From TMED14 sp003507115 (GTDB lineage Bacteria; Bacteroidota; Bacteroidia; Flavobacteriales; Schleiferiaceae), in contig CALSOH010000002.1 of assembly GCA_943787925.1 (NCBI GenBank), positions 186,001 to 250,000 of the forward strand: a stretch of DNA of 64,000 bases. The letters are read 5' to 3'. The translations under genes and the position numbers were made by a program. Positions 53,456 to 63,140 of the stretch are shown one piece after another. Numbering within the stretch: the first letter of the stretch is position 1; each line of letters opens with the position of its first letter. The notes under the pieces are model-generated. The model ran no database searches, was not told the DNA's origin, and saw nothing but the letters and a program-made list of their open reading frames with translations.

Positions 53456-54329
53456 AGGCTGCCTGCTCTTCGTTGGTGAGTTTGTAATCGACGATCTTCT
53501 CCCAGCCGGTCTTGCCGATGACGACGGGAACGCCCAAGCAGATGTCGCTTTGGCCGTATTCGCCGTCGAGGTAGACACAACAAGGAAAAACTTTCTTTTG
53601 GTCGCGCACAATGCTCGCCACCAGGGCTGCACCGGCCGCACCGGGAGCATACCACGCCGAGGTGCCAATCAAGCCCGTCAACGTGGCGCCGCCGACCATG
53701 GTCGCGGCTTTCACTTCGGCCAATTTCTCTTCCGTCATGTGGGAGGAAACGGGGGTAGACTGGTAGGTCGCCAACCGCGTCAAGGGAATCATGGTTGTGT
53801 CGCCGTGTCCGCCGATGACGGTACCCTGCAGGTCGCTTGCGGGAACACCCATAGCTTCAGATAGGTAGTACTTGAAACGGCTGCTGTCCAAGATCCCGCC
53901 CATGCCGATAATGCGGTTTTTGGGCACTCCGCTTTGGGTCGCGGCCAAGTAGGTCATCGTGTCCATGGGATTCGAAATCACGACAATGATGGCGTTGGGC
54001 GAATGCTGTAGCGCATTGGTTACCACAGAGCGAACGATGCCGGCATTGGTGCCAATCAACTCTTCCCGGGTCATGCCGGGCTTGCGGGGCAGTCCGCTCG
54101 TAATCACTACCACTTCCGACCCTGCGGTGGCCGCATAATCGCTGGTCACACCCTTAACCTTGGCGTCAAAGCCGTGCAGGGTGGCACACTGATTCATGTC
54201 CATGGCTTTGCCTTCCGCGAAGCCTTCTTTAATGTCGAGCAACACGATTTCGGTAGCGAGCTCCATGCGTACCATGGCTTCTGCACAGGTTGCACCGACG
54301 TTCCCGGCTCCGACAACTGTAATTTTCAT
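53400..54329 (-). CDS. mdh: Malate dehydrogenase
   Basis: 309 residues of the LDH-like MDH type: N-terminal GAGNVGATCAEAM for NAD binding, substrate arginine in LPRKPGMTREEL, VISNPMDTMTYLA, the catalytic histidine in IGGHGDTTMIPL. It interconverts malate and oxaloacetate in the TCA cycle. Malate versus lactate specificity rests on the arginine at the 80s loop (LPRKPG). It has its own TACCTTTG box 30 nt upstream, adjacent to the gyrB stop, and its terminator lies in the convergent gene. Confidence 0.96.
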   Translation of the reverse strand: MKITVVGAGNVGATCAEAMVRMELATEIVLLDIKEGFAEGKAMDMNQCATLHGFDAKVKGVTSDYAATAGSEVVVITSGLPRKPGMTREELIGTNAGIVRSVVTNALQHSPNAIIVVISNPMDTMTYLAATQSGVPKNRIIGMGGILDSSRFKYYLSEAMGVPASDLQGTVIGGHGDTTMIPLTRLATYQSTPVSSHMTEEKLAEVKAATMVGGATLTGLIGTSAWYAPGAAGAALVASIVRDQKKVFPCCVYLDGEYGQSDICLGVPVVIGKTGWEKIVDYKLTNEEQAAFNKSADAVRAMNAVLGTL

Positions 54330-54359
54330 AATGCGATTTTTTGAATCTTAAATCTGGCG

Positions 54360-54367
54360 CAAAGGTA
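54360..54367 (-). promoter_or_regulatory. -7 promoter element of mdh
   Basis: TACCTTTG exactly matches TAnnTTTG, 30 nt before the mdh ATG and 8 nt from the gyrB stop codon. Any -33 box would lie within gyrB (ATTG, 16 nt upstream, is the best). Confidence 0.5.
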
Positions 54368-54375
54368 GGGGGCGC

Positions 54376-56316
54376 CTAGGCGTCAATGCGGGCGTAGCGC
54401 GCATTTTTCTCGATGAATTCGCGGCGTGGCGGGACATCATCGCCCATCAACATCGAGAAGATTCGATCTGCCTCCGACGCATTGTCAATCGTGACCTGCT
54501 TGAGCGTACGACCTTCGGGATTCATGGTAGTGACCCAGAGCTGTTCCGCATTCATCTCACCCAAACCCTTATAGCGTTGGATACCGATGCCCGTCTGCTC
54601 TTCGCCTCCCAGATCTCGGGCGATTTGATCCCGCTGGGTTTCGTTCCAGGCATAGGCCGACTTGGACCCTTTCTTGACTAAGTACAAAGGAGGAGAGGCA
54701 ATGTAGATATACCCATTCTCAATTAATTCCTTCATGTAACGGAAGAAGAAGGTCATGATCAAGGTGGCGATATGCGATCCATCGACGTCGGCATCACACA
54801 TGATGACAATCTTGTGATAGCGTAGCTTGGCGGTATTCAGCGCCTTGCTATCTTCTTCCGTCCCGATGCTTACGCCCAGAGCCGTGAAGATGTTGCGGAT
54901 TTCTTCGTTCTCGAAGGCCTTGTGCTGCATCGCTTTCTCGACATTCAAGATCTTACCTCGTAGCGGCATGATAGCCTGGAACTTTCTGTCGCGCCCTTGC
55001 TTGGCTGTGCCACCAGCCGAATCACCCTCGACCAAGAAAATTTCGCACTGAGCGGGATCGGTTTCGGAACAGTCGGCCAATTTTCCGGGAAGGCTGTTTC
55101 CGCCCAAAACGGTTTTACGCTGGACCATTTCGCGGGCTTTGCGCGCTGCGATCCGGGCCTTCGCCGCGAGAATGACTTTCTGAACAATGATTCGAGCCTC
55201 ATTGGGGTGCTCTTCCAAATAGTTGGTCAGCATTTCGCCCACGATGCGATCCACCGCCCCCGAGACCTCGGAGTTGCCCAACTTCGTTTTGGTCTGGCCC
55301 TCAAATTGGGGCTCCATGACCTTCACGGAAATAACGGCGGTCAAGCCCTCGCGGAAATCATCGCCCGCGACTTCCAATTTCTCTTTGGTCAGGATGCCGC
55401 TTTCGTCGGCGTACTTCTTGAGAGTTCGTGTCAGTGCTCGGCGGAAACCGGTCAAGTGCGTTCCCCCCTCATGGGTGTTGATATTGTTGACGTAGGAGTG
55501 GATGTTCTCCGCATAACTCGTGTTGTAGGCCATGGCTACTTCGACGGGAATCCCTTCGATCTCGCCCTCCATGTACATCGGCTGTGGGATCAATGCCTCT
55601 CGACTCTCATCAATGAAAGCCACGAATTCTCGCAGGCCTCCTTCGGAATGAAACTCTTGCGTTCGAGCAACGCCTTCATCGTCCTTGTCGCGATTATCTG
55701 TCAATTGAATTCGAATCCCTCGATTGAGGTACGCCAATTCGCGGAGACGTGCGGCCAAAATATCATACTGATAGGTTGCCTCGAAGAAAATGCTCGCATC
55801 GGGCTGAAAGGTCACAATCGTGCCGCGGTAATTCGAATTTCCCACTTCCTTTACGGGATAGAGGGGCTTTCCAATGGAGTATTCTTGAACATACTCCTTG
55901 CCGTCGCGGTGAACGTTCACTTGCAAATGCGAAGACAATGCATTCACACAGGAAACGCCTACTCCGTGCAATCCACCCGAAACCTTATAGGAATCCTTAT
56001 CAAACTTTCCTCCGGCATGGAGAACCGTCATGACGACTTCCAAGGCCGATCGGTTTTCTTTGGTGTGTACAGCAACGGGAATACCTCGGCCATCGTCTTT
56101 CACCGTCACGGAATTCCCTTCGTTGATGGTCACTTGAATGGAGGTAGCGTGTCCGGCGAGCGCTTCGTCTATGGAGTTGTCGACAACTTCATAGACCAAG
56201 TGGTGGAGTCCTTTTTGACCCACATCCCCGATGTACATCGCAGGACGTTTGCGGACGGCTTCTAAGCCTTCGAGAACCTGAATACTATCGGCGCCGTAAT
56301 TCTTGGCTTCACTCAT
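54376..56316 (-). CDS. gyrB: DNA gyrase subunit B
   Basis: 646 residues. GHKL ATPase motifs (RPAMYIGDVG, YEVVDNSIDEAL, SGGLHGVGVSCVNALS) and TOPRIM (EGDSAGGTAKQGRD, CDADVDGSHI). The C-terminal GLGEMNAEQLWVTTMNPEGRTL is typical GyrB. Gyrase introduces negative supercoils; gyrA is not in this window. It differs from the ParE protein at 11.1 kb. A TATCTTTG box lies 29 nt upstream of the ATG; the 150-nt gap before the outer-membrane gene also has a weak GC hairpin near 56424-56442. Confidence 0.97.
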   Translation of the reverse strand: MSEAKNYGADSIQVLEGLEAVRKRPAMYIGDVGQKGLHHLVYEVVDNSIDEALAGHATSIQVTINEGNSVTVKDDGRGIPVAVHTKENRSALEVVMTVLHAGGKFDKDSYKVSGGLHGVGVSCVNALSSHLQVNVHRDGKEYVQEYSIGKPLYPVKEVGNSNYRGTIVTFQPDASIFFEATYQYDILAARLRELAYLNRGIRIQLTDNRDKDDEGVARTQEFHSEGGLREFVAFIDESREALIPQPMYMEGEIEGIPVEVAMAYNTSYAENIHSYVNNINTHEGGTHLTGFRRALTRTLKKYADESGILTKEKLEVAGDDFREGLTAVISVKVMEPQFEGQTKTKLGNSEVSGAVDRIVGEMLTNYLEEHPNEARIIVQKVILAAKARIAARKAREMVQRKTVLGGNSLPGKLADCSETDPAQCEIFLVEGDSAGGTAKQGRDRKFQAIMPLRGKILNVEKAMQHKAFENEEIRNIFTALGVSIGTEEDSKALNTAKLRYHKIVIMCDADVDGSHIATLIMTFFFRYMKELIENGYIYIASPPLYLVKKGSKSAYAWNETQRDQIARDLGGEEQTGIGIQRYKGLGEMNAEQLWVTTMNPEGRTLKQVTIDNASEADRIFSMLMGDDVPPRREFIEKNARYARIDA

Positions 56317-56345
56317 GTTGTGTGGGGGTAAAAATGTCTATCCCA

Positions 56346-56353
56346 CAAAGATA
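56346..56353 (-). promoter_or_regulatory. -7 promoter element of gyrB
   Basis: TATCTTTG exactly matches TAnnTTTG, 29 nt before the gyrB ATG. No good -33 box is seen at the expected spacing. Confidence 0.5.
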
Positions 56354-56466
56354 ACTTCGGCACTTTTCCTGGGGGTGGACTGAGAAGAAAAACCGGCCCG
56401 TTTATCAACATTTTTTTCAACAAGAGCGCATTTCTCGCGCCCAAGTGACCGATGGGATATTTCGGC

Positions 56467-58167
56467 TTAAAACTTGTAAACCAAGCCCAAATTTGCCCGG
56501 ATGCCCTGAACGGGATAACCCGTCCACCACGTGATACGGCTGTGGAACAAATTGTCCACCTTGAATGTGGCATTCAATTGCTTGTTGTAGGTATAAACGG
56601 CCGACAGCCTGCCATCTAAATAGGCCGACAGCAATTCGTCGCCGTTTACCCCTTGACCCAGACGACTGCCCCGGTAAATAACGGTGGACTCGAAGCGGAT
56701 TTTATCTTTCAAATTGAAAAAGGCCTGGCCACCGATTTCGGCGGAAGGAACGTGATACAGGGTGCCTCCGTCAGTCCGGGTTGCCGTGCGCACTAAGGCG
56801 AATCCACGGACCTCCCATCCCAAGCCATTTTGGAACGTCAATTCGCCCGAGGGCTCGAGCATCGTCACCCCAACGTATTCCACCCCAAAACGGCCACTAT
56901 CTTGGGCCGTGGACATTCCTTCATACGACCGGGTAAACATGGCATAGTTGGCATACGAACGTTGACGAAGACCAAATCGGTAGCCCATCGTCGACGTCAG
57001 GCGCCCGGAGGCCCCCGCATAGAGGGAAGCTTGGCGAACGGCCTCGTAGGATGCGACCTCACTCAAGAAGGGCATGGCCTCAACCCGGGCGCGCATGCCT
57101 CCATTGTCGGCAGACCCTTCCAGGCCCGCATACAGATTCAGAACCTGCTTCACCAAGGGGAATTCTAAGTGAACTACGGGAGGCAAATAGGGCTTGTCAA
57201 AACTTGACCCTTGGCCGGTGAAAATCGCGTTGAGGCCGATTCGGAAGTACAATGCGCCGACACTATCTGAAACAGCTGGTGAAAACTGCGCAGACCAGTA
57301 ATTCATGGATATAGGCATGCCCGTGCTGTCCAGGCGGGCCGCTTGAATCAGGTGGTTCCATGCGCCGTGAATGGGCAGTTCCAAGGAGACATCCTGAACG
57401 GGTAAACGCCAGTCGATGCCCCCCGATAAGCCGCTTTCCGTTTGCCGACCTCCTTGGTCAATCCAGTGGTGACCGTTGAGTTCAGCCCCGTGAAAAATTT
57501 GCTTCCTGCGCACGCGAGGTTGAACATAGGATATGCCCATCTCGTAATCCTGAATCCAACGACCCGGAGCGGCATGGGCCGTATCCGCCGCATTGGCTTC
57601 TGTTTGGGGCACACCATAAAACGCATAGCGGTTCCATGTGCCCGAGGCCGAGGTACTCAACCGACCACGTCCGAGAATGCGGGTGTAATGTCCACTTAAC
57701 TCATTTTCCATCCACGTAGTGCGACGAAAGACGGTCTGAGGAACGTCGAGCGCGTCCAGCGCTCGGAATCCACCTTGCGTCGAAAAATGCTGGCCTTGAA
57801 TTCCCCAGCGATGGAGGTCCGAACGCGCATTGCCCAGCGCAAAACCGACATCGGCCGTCGTGTAATTCCCGAGGGACATATGGACCGTATTGGCCGGCAA
57901 GCGCTCGAGCCGAGCCCGGCTAATTTTAAGAGGCGGAATTGCCTCCATGCGTGGATCGGGCACCCAGGTACGGTTGCGCACGCTGATGCTGACGGGGAGC
58001 TTTTCCACGGTGGTGTCCATGACATTGGGCTGGCCCGTGATTTTGATGCCTTCCGCCACTTGCGCTGTATATTTTTCGGTTACCGAAATTTCCAAACCAC
58101 TCATGACCGGCTGCGCCCACATGAGGACGGCCGTCAGCGTAAAAAAGGATGCGAGGATGCGTTTCAT
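56467..58167 (-). CDS. Outer-membrane beta-barrel protein (TonB-receptor-like, no plug recognised)
   Basis: 566 residues with a signal peptide (MKRILASFFTLTAVLMWAQP). The rest is a succession of amphipathic beta-strands with aromatic girdles. The chain ends in a phenylalanine (NLGLVYKF), the classic terminal residue recognised by the Bam machinery. Its sequence recalls the barrel part of TonB-dependent receptors (FKVDNLFHSRITWWTGYPVQG near the end), but I see no CarbD or complete plug domain, and it is short for that family. The ATG overlaps the stop of the upstream giant TPR gene (ATGA), so the two probably act together in the envelope. Substrate unknown. Confidence 0.75.
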   Translation of the reverse strand: MKRILASFFTLTAVLMWAQPVMSGLEISVTEKYTAQVAEGIKITGQPNVMDTTVEKLPVSISVRNRTWVPDPRMEAIPPLKISRARLERLPANTVHMSLGNYTTADVGFALGNARSDLHRWGIQGQHFSTQGGFRALDALDVPQTVFRRTTWMENELSGHYTRILGRGRLSTSASGTWNRYAFYGVPQTEANAADTAHAAPGRWIQDYEMGISYVQPRVRRKQIFHGAELNGHHWIDQGGRQTESGLSGGIDWRLPVQDVSLELPIHGAWNHLIQAARLDSTGMPISMNYWSAQFSPAVSDSVGALYFRIGLNAIFTGQGSSFDKPYLPPVVHLEFPLVKQVLNLYAGLEGSADNGGMRARVEAMPFLSEVASYEAVRQASLYAGASGRLTSTMGYRFGLRQRSYANYAMFTRSYEGMSTAQDSGRFGVEYVGVTMLEPSGELTFQNGLGWEVRGFALVRTATRTDGGTLYHVPSAEIGGQAFFNLKDKIRFESTVIYRGSRLGQGVNGDELLSAYLDGRLSAVYTYNKQLNATFKVDNLFHSRITWWTGYPVQGIRANLGLVYKF

Positions 58168-61100
58168 GGGAGCGTAGGCATTTCAGTGATGGTTTCCTCC
58201 TCGGGACCGGCTGCATCTTCCGCGGGGGTATTCAGGAGGTGTTGGAAGACTTTTGCTTGCTCTACCGTTTCGGCGATGAAGTTCTCGGCGATGATGAAAT
58301 CCAAGGTGTAGTTCGCTTGGAATTGGTCATCCAGGGCGGCGTAGTTATGCGCCAGAATGAGCAAGGCTTTAAAGCGCCATTCGCCTTGACCGGGCAGGTT
58401 GTCAATGAGCCAGAAGATTTCTTCGTTGGAGGCCGTATGCGATCCATGCAAGTACAAAATCAACGCCTCGTAGTACGATGCTTCCGCCTGCAAAACAGCC
58501 GGACCGTTTTTCTTCAAGTCTGCGTAGGCGGTGAGGGACTTGGTTATCCATCCCCGTTCCGCGCCATTGATGCTATCCTCCCCCCACGAAGCTAGGAAGT
58601 CTGCCTTGCGGGTCCGACGGCCCATAGCCAGGGTCATCGCATTGCGTGCCATGTTCGCTTTGGCTTCCGTTCGAACTTCTGGGCTGTTGCGTTCGTCGGC
58701 CGCCACCACCTCCGAATAACCATAGGCTACTTCGAGATGCTTCAAGGCTTGGTGTCCGCGCATCATAGCCACATTGGCTTCGCGAAGCAGACTCGGGTCG
58801 TCGCTAAGCGCTAGAACCGACTCCGCGGCAATCAGCATTTCGTCGGCATTCTTTCGGGCCGATACGATGCGTAAAATCCACGTCCACGCATTGATGTGGT
58901 GCTCGCCTACGGGCGCTTGGGTCACCTTGCGGAAGTACCCCAAGGCCTCGTCAGCCTTGTTCAATCGGCGTGCAGATTCGCCCGCATAGTGGTTGGCCTT
59001 CACCGTGAAGAATCCATCGGGGAAGCGCTTCATGTAGCGATCAAAGGCACCCATCGCCTCGTCAAACTTGCTCGAAGCGTATTTGTCGTAGGCCGACATA
59101 TAGGCAACACTGTCTAGCTCGCTCCCGCGGATTTGAGCAAAGTCGATGCCTTGTACCCAGGTCAAGTAGTCATCGATCCGGTTGGCCTCGTCGTACACGC
59201 TTCGGGCCGTGGTGATGGCCTCCCGCGCTTCGGGGGTTCCGGGATAGGTCTTGACAATGGTTTGGAAGGTCGCGATGGCCGCATCCAAGCGCTGATCGTT
59301 GCGTTGAGCGATGGCAATATTCAGCGATGCCCGGCGCGCCTTCTCCGAATTCGGGACGCGGCGGATGTATTCTTTGAAGCTGGCCTCGGCATCGGTATTG
59401 GCGCCTTGACGCAGGTAGGTTTGCGCCAACTCAAACTGGGCCTCTTCGCTGTATTTGCCGCCATAGGCATCTTGGCTATCATCGTGGCGAGCCAAGGTCT
59501 GAAGCAAGGTGATTTTGGACGTGTTGTTGTTCAACAGTCCTTGGCATAGCGCCTGCTGATACATCGCATACCCCCCATAGCGCGCATTGGCCTCGATGTC
59601 GCGGGCTTTGCGGTAGTATTCCTCCGCCAAGGCATGCTTCCCTTGGAGGAAGTAGAGATCGGCGAGGCGCAGGGTGGCGTCGGCGACTTTGCGGTCGCCC
59701 TTTTTCGCGTCTTGGAGGTAGACCCGGAAAGCCGAGGACGCATCTTCGAGGCGGTCCAACTTGTAGAGGCAATAAGCCTTGTTGTAGAGGGCCGTGGGAC
59801 GTTCGGTCAGCGTGTAGCTGCCGGGCGTCTTCAAGAAGGACTCAAACTGAGCGAGCGCCTCCTGGGCATCGCCCTTGCGGTAGGCCAGTTCGCCCAACCA
59901 GAAATGGCTCAAAGCCACAAAGGTCAAATTCTGCGGATAGCCCAAGGACTTGTTGAAGTACTCCTGAGCGCCCGACCAATCGCTGACTTGGAATAGTTCC
60001 ACCGCGCGGAAATAGGCGACGCGCTGGTAGGCCTCGCGCATGGCCATCGTGCCCATGCCTGTTTGGACAATGGCTTCCATGGCCCGCCCATAGTCCTTGG
60101 ACGTGATGTACAAATTGGCCAGGTATTCATTGGCTTCGCGTCGGTGCTCCGTTTGCGGGAAATCCACCAAGAAGCGCTTAAACATTTCCATCGCATTGCC
60201 AAATGGGCTAGAACTGTTGTAGGTGAGTTTGGCCGCTTGGAACGAAGATTCTTCGAGAATGACGGGGTCTTTTGCCAGCTCGCTGACGGCCTTAAAGGCG
60301 TTCAGGGCTTCTTCCAATTGCCCTTCTTTCACGTAGCATTCGGCCAGGAGGTAGAGTCCAAATTCGGACACTTGGCCCCCATTGGATGGAATTTTATTGA
60401 GCGCCTGGATGGCCTCTTTGTAGCGGCCCGTTTGCGCATTGACCACCCCGAGCTGGTAGTAGTCGTCTGCCGTCATTTTTCCGCCCATATCGCGGTGCAT
60501 GGCGAGGTACGGCAGGGCTTCCGGATAGCGCTTCTTTTTGAAGAGACTTTGGCCAATCAACTTGGCAATCTCCGGAGTGCGTTTGGCGGTGGCGTTTTTC
60601 AGCAGGGATTCCCCGAGCTTCAAGAGCTTGTCGTCTAGGCCTTGGCGGGCATAGATTTGGGCCAAATAGTACGGAACGACCATGCCGAACTCTTCGTGGT
60701 TCTGCAAGGGCTCCAAATTCTCCATGGCCGTCACATCGTTGGTGTCCAAGTAGGCAATGTGGCCATAGTAATACTGGGCTGAGGCGGCAATGGGGTACTT
60801 GGTCGCTTTCGCGGCGGCCAACTGGGGACGGGCCAAATCGTATTCTTCCAACAAGAAGTGCGAGTAGCCCAGTTTGAATTGCACCTCCGCGCGTTCGGCT
60901 TTGGGCAGGTAGAGCCCGTCCAAACGGCGCAGCCAATCGCGGGCATCCGCATATTTTCGACGGTTGAAGGAGTATTCGGCCATTTCCAAAACGGCTTCCT
61001 TGCGGCGTGCCGTGCTGGGATAGGCATCGAGAAAGGCCAGGACCTGATCGCCCGCATCGCGGTTGAGGAGGCGAACGGCACAAATGGCTTTGAAAAAGGC

Positions 61101-61304
61101 CGCTTGCTCGGCCAAATCGGTCTGGGCATCCACCTGATGAAGGACCTGCGCAAATCCCTCCGCCGCGGGAGAATAGAGCGCTCGATCAAACAATCCACGG
61201 CTGTCGGCATAGACCGATTGCGGGGTGGTATGGGAGAACGGGGCTTGGCCATGAGCCGCTGCGGCCCCAGCCAAGAATACAAGAAGGAGAAGTCTTCGCA
61301 TCAT
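58164..61304 (-). CDS. Large periplasmic tetratricopeptide repeat protein
   Basis: 1046 residues from ATG 61304 (61301 or 61316 are alternatives). The signal peptide is MRRLLLLVFLAGAAAAHG. The whole mature chain is helical and made of TPR-like pairs, for example YPEALPYLAMHRDMGG, GRYKEAIQALNKIPSNGG and KGDAQEALAQFESFLK. There is no catalytic motif. Such superhelical scaffolds bind partner proteins. A TACCTTTA box (61323-61316, 7 of 8 matches) is close to the start. It is translation-coupled to the outer-membrane barrel gene downstream, which suggests that it is the barrel's periplasmic partner. It is divergent from ftsE over 59 nt. Confidence 0.88.
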   Translation of the reverse strand: MMRRLLLLVFLAGAAAAHGQAPFSHTTPQSVYADSRGLFDRALYSPAAEGFAQVLHQVDAQTDLAEQAAFFKAICAVRLLNRDAGDQVLAFLDAYPSTARRKEAVLEMAEYSFNRRKYADARDWLRRLDGLYLPKAERAEVQFKLGYSHFLLEEYDLARPQLAAAKATKYPIAASAQYYYGHIAYLDTNDVTAMENLEPLQNHEEFGMVVPYYLAQIYARQGLDDKLLKLGESLLKNATAKRTPEIAKLIGQSLFKKKRYPEALPYLAMHRDMGGKMTADDYYQLGVVNAQTGRYKEAIQALNKIPSNGGQVSEFGLYLLAECYVKEGQLEEALNAFKAVSELAKDPVILEESSFQAAKLTYNSSSPFGNAMEMFKRFLVDFPQTEHRREANEYLANLYITSKDYGRAMEAIVQTGMGTMAMREAYQRVAYFRAVELFQVSDWSGAQEYFNKSLGYPQNLTFVALSHFWLGELAYRKGDAQEALAQFESFLKTPGSYTLTERPTALYNKAYCLYKLDRLEDASSAFRVYLQDAKKGDRKVADATLRLADLYFLQGKHALAEEYYRKARDIEANARYGGYAMYQQALCQGLLNNNTSKITLLQTLARHDDSQDAYGGKYSEEAQFELAQTYLRQGANTDAEASFKEYIRRVPNSEKARRASLNIAIAQRNDQRLDAAIATFQTIVKTYPGTPEAREAITTARSVYDEANRIDDYLTWVQGIDFAQIRGSELDSVAYMSAYDKYASSKFDEAMGAFDRYMKRFPDGFFTVKANHYAGESARRLNKADEALGYFRKVTQAPVGEHHINAWTWILRIVSARKNADEMLIAAESVLALSDDPSLLREANVAMMRGHQALKHLEVAYGYSEVVAADERNSPEVRTEAKANMARNAMTLAMGRRTRKADFLASWGEDSINGAERGWITKSLTAYADLKKNGPAVLQAEASYYEALILYLHGSHTASNEEIFWLIDNLPGQGEWRFKALLILAHNYAALDDQFQANYTLDFIIAENFIAETVEQAKVFQHLLNTPAEDAAGPEEETITEMPTLP

Positions 61305-61315
61305 TGTTGGAAGCA

Positions 61316-61323
61316 TAAAGGTA
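61316..61323 (-). promoter_or_regulatory. Candidate -7 element of the TPR/barrel operon
   Basis: TACCTTTA matches TAnnTTTG at 7 of 8 positions, 11 nt before the ATG at 61304. If it is the promoter, the start at 61316 is too early and 61304 or 61301 is used. Confidence 0.35.
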
Positions 61324-61363
61324 GTCCGGACCAACAAAATCCTGTTAATTTGTGGCATAAACC

Positions 61364-62059
61364 ATGCCTATGGCCTCCAACAGCCCCATACTCTCCCTCC
61401 GAAACGCCGATATTTACCAAGGTGACCACCTGATTTTGAGCCAAGTAAGCCTCGAAATGCACAAAGGTGACTTCATTTATTTGATCGGGGCGACCGGGTC
61501 GGGAAAGTCCTCCTTGCTCAAAACCCTCTACGCAGACTTGCCTTTAACGGCCGGCGAAGGAGAATTTGTAGGCTATGACTTGCGAAACCTCCCCGACCGA
61601 GATATTCCCTTTCTGCGCCGGAACCTCGGCATCGTCTTCCAAGACTTCCAACTTTTGATGGACCGGTCCGTTTTTGACAACTTGGATTTTGTCCTGCAGG
61701 CCACGGGTCAGCATGCGAAGTCCGAAAATGCAGACCGCATTCAGCAAGTGCTGAAACGTGTCGGCATGGCCACCAAGGAGCACAAGATGCCCTACCAGCT
61801 TTCCGGGGGAGAGCAACAGCGCGTGGCCATTGCGCGGGCGCTGCTCAACAACCCCCCCTTCATCCTCGCCGATGAGCCGACGGGCAATTTGGATCCGCAT
61901 ACCAGCGAGGAAATCATGCATTTGATGGAAGAAATTTCGGCCTCGGGCCGGACCATCCTCATGGCCACCCATGACTACGCCCTCCTTTTGAAGTTTCCCC
62001 ATCCCACGTGGAAATGCGCGGGCGGACAAATCAGCAGCACGGTACAGCGCACCCTTTAA
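61364..62059 (+). CDS. ftsE: Cell-division ATP-binding protein FtsE-like ABC ATPase
   Basis: 231 residues (ATG 61370 is an alternative start). ABC motifs: Walker A GATGSGKSSLL, signature LSGGEQQRVAIARALL, Walker B ILADEPTGNLD, and the H-loop in MATHDY. The order and the RRNLGIVFQDFQLL Q-loop context are typical of FtsE. With FtsX it would signal to peptidoglycan hydrolases during division. No ftsX follows; the next gene is convergent, with its stop overlapping by 4 nt. A lipoprotein-export LolD is the main alternative. Confidence 0.83.
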   Translation: MPMASNSPILSLRNADIYQGDHLILSQVSLEMHKGDFIYLIGATGSGKSSLLKTLYADLPLTAGEGEFVGYDLRNLPDRDIPFLRRNLGIVFQDFQLLMDRSVFDNLDFVLQATGQHAKSENADRIQQVLKRVGMATKEHKMPYQLSGGEQQRVAIARALLNNPPFILADEPTGNLDPHTSEEIMHLMEEISASGRTILMATHDYALLLKFPHPTWKCAGGQISSTVQRTL

Positions 62060-63140
62060 TCCAGAAGCGTCGCGATGGAGCTGGGCTGGGTCCAGGGTCT
62101 ACGGGCCGCTTTGACGGCCTCTGCCTGTTGAGTGTCCCAAGGGCTTTTTAAGGCTTTTTCGACTGCTTCGGCCAGACTTTCCGGGCTGTGGTAGGTCACA
62201 ATTCCCATTTCAGGGGTCCAATCGAGCCCGGCGAGGGCGGCTTCGTGCGCGACAATCCACCGCGCTTGGTAGAGCGCTTGAATGAGTTTCAGTTTTAAGC
62301 CCAAGCTATGTTCCGCATGGACCAAGACCATCGCGGCCTCCTGGAATGCTTGCGCCATGGTTCCTTCGTCGGGTCGGTCGAGAATCCGTACCCCCTTTGC
62401 CGCAGCGATGTGGCGCAGTTCCTCCGAAAAATCATGGCCCGCCCACGTAACTTCTACCGAGAGGTCTGCGGTCCAGCGGGCGGCGCGCTCGTTCTCCACG
62501 ACCGAAAATTTACCGGGAACGAGGAGGCTTTTTTTGGCGGCTTCGTGTGCGGGAGGCGTCCCATGGAATCGCTTTTGCGGGGGAACGACGGTGGCGGCAG
62601 TTCCTCCCATCGCCTGCCAGGCTTGGGCGTCTACTGCCGTCAGCGCCCAGAGGGGACCTGGCCAGCGTTTCGCCAGCACGCGCTCCCAGCGCAGCAGCTT
62701 CGCCGCCTCCCAGCGCAAATACATCCGCTTGAGCCCGGTCGAATAGCTCGCTAAACTTTGGTAGTATCGGGCCTCCGGGTTGTGCCATCGCAGGATGGCC
62801 TCCGACGGAAAATCAAGCCCAGTCAAGTGGGTGCCCTGTACCACGTGCTTCCCCTTTGCGGTGGCCAAGGCCTCCCGTTGCACCTGGGTGCTTCGACTGC
62901 CCACGATATAGGGCCGATTCCACGATACGATGGCCCAGGGGTTGCGGCGGTAGGTCTTGAACTGCACGCCCGGGTGCTCGCTCAGTCTCAGCGCCTGGGC
63001 ATGTGCGCAGCGGCCGTCTTCGTTGTGGCGTGCAGCACCACCTGGTAGCCAGCTTGCACGAGGTTTTCTACCTGACCTGCCACTTCTAGGGTACCGCCAT
63101 AGGGAGGTGGCTCCAGCCGGTCCATCGACCAGACGTGCAC
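62056..63140 (-). pseudogene. Glycosyltransferase with a frameshift near its N-terminus
   Basis: The C-terminal 310 codons (to 62056) encode a GT4-like glycosyltransferase of a kind common in Bacteroidota: RNPWAIVSWNRPYIVGSRS, then FRHNPEARYYQSLASY-like RWHNPEARYYQSLASYSTG, and a C-terminal EAAMVLVHAEHSLGLKLKLIQAL. The matching N-terminus (VHVWSMDRLEPPPYGGTLEV, then GYQVVLHATTKTAA) is in another frame, at about 63140-63000. It is read in frame with the upstream gene and ends in a stop at 62988. A one-base shift near 62990-63030 would restore about 360 residues. GTG 63140 or TTG 63158 would be the start. True decay, assembly error or frameshifting cannot be told apart here. Confidence 0.6.

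Noticed and set aside
54997..56265. 422-codon plus-strand frame opposite gyrB
   Set aside because: Shadow of gyrB; conserved residues all belong to the minus-strand frame.
56424..56442. GC hairpin after the outer-membrane barrel gene
   Set aside because: Six pairs with one G-U and no real T-tract; not convincing as a terminator.
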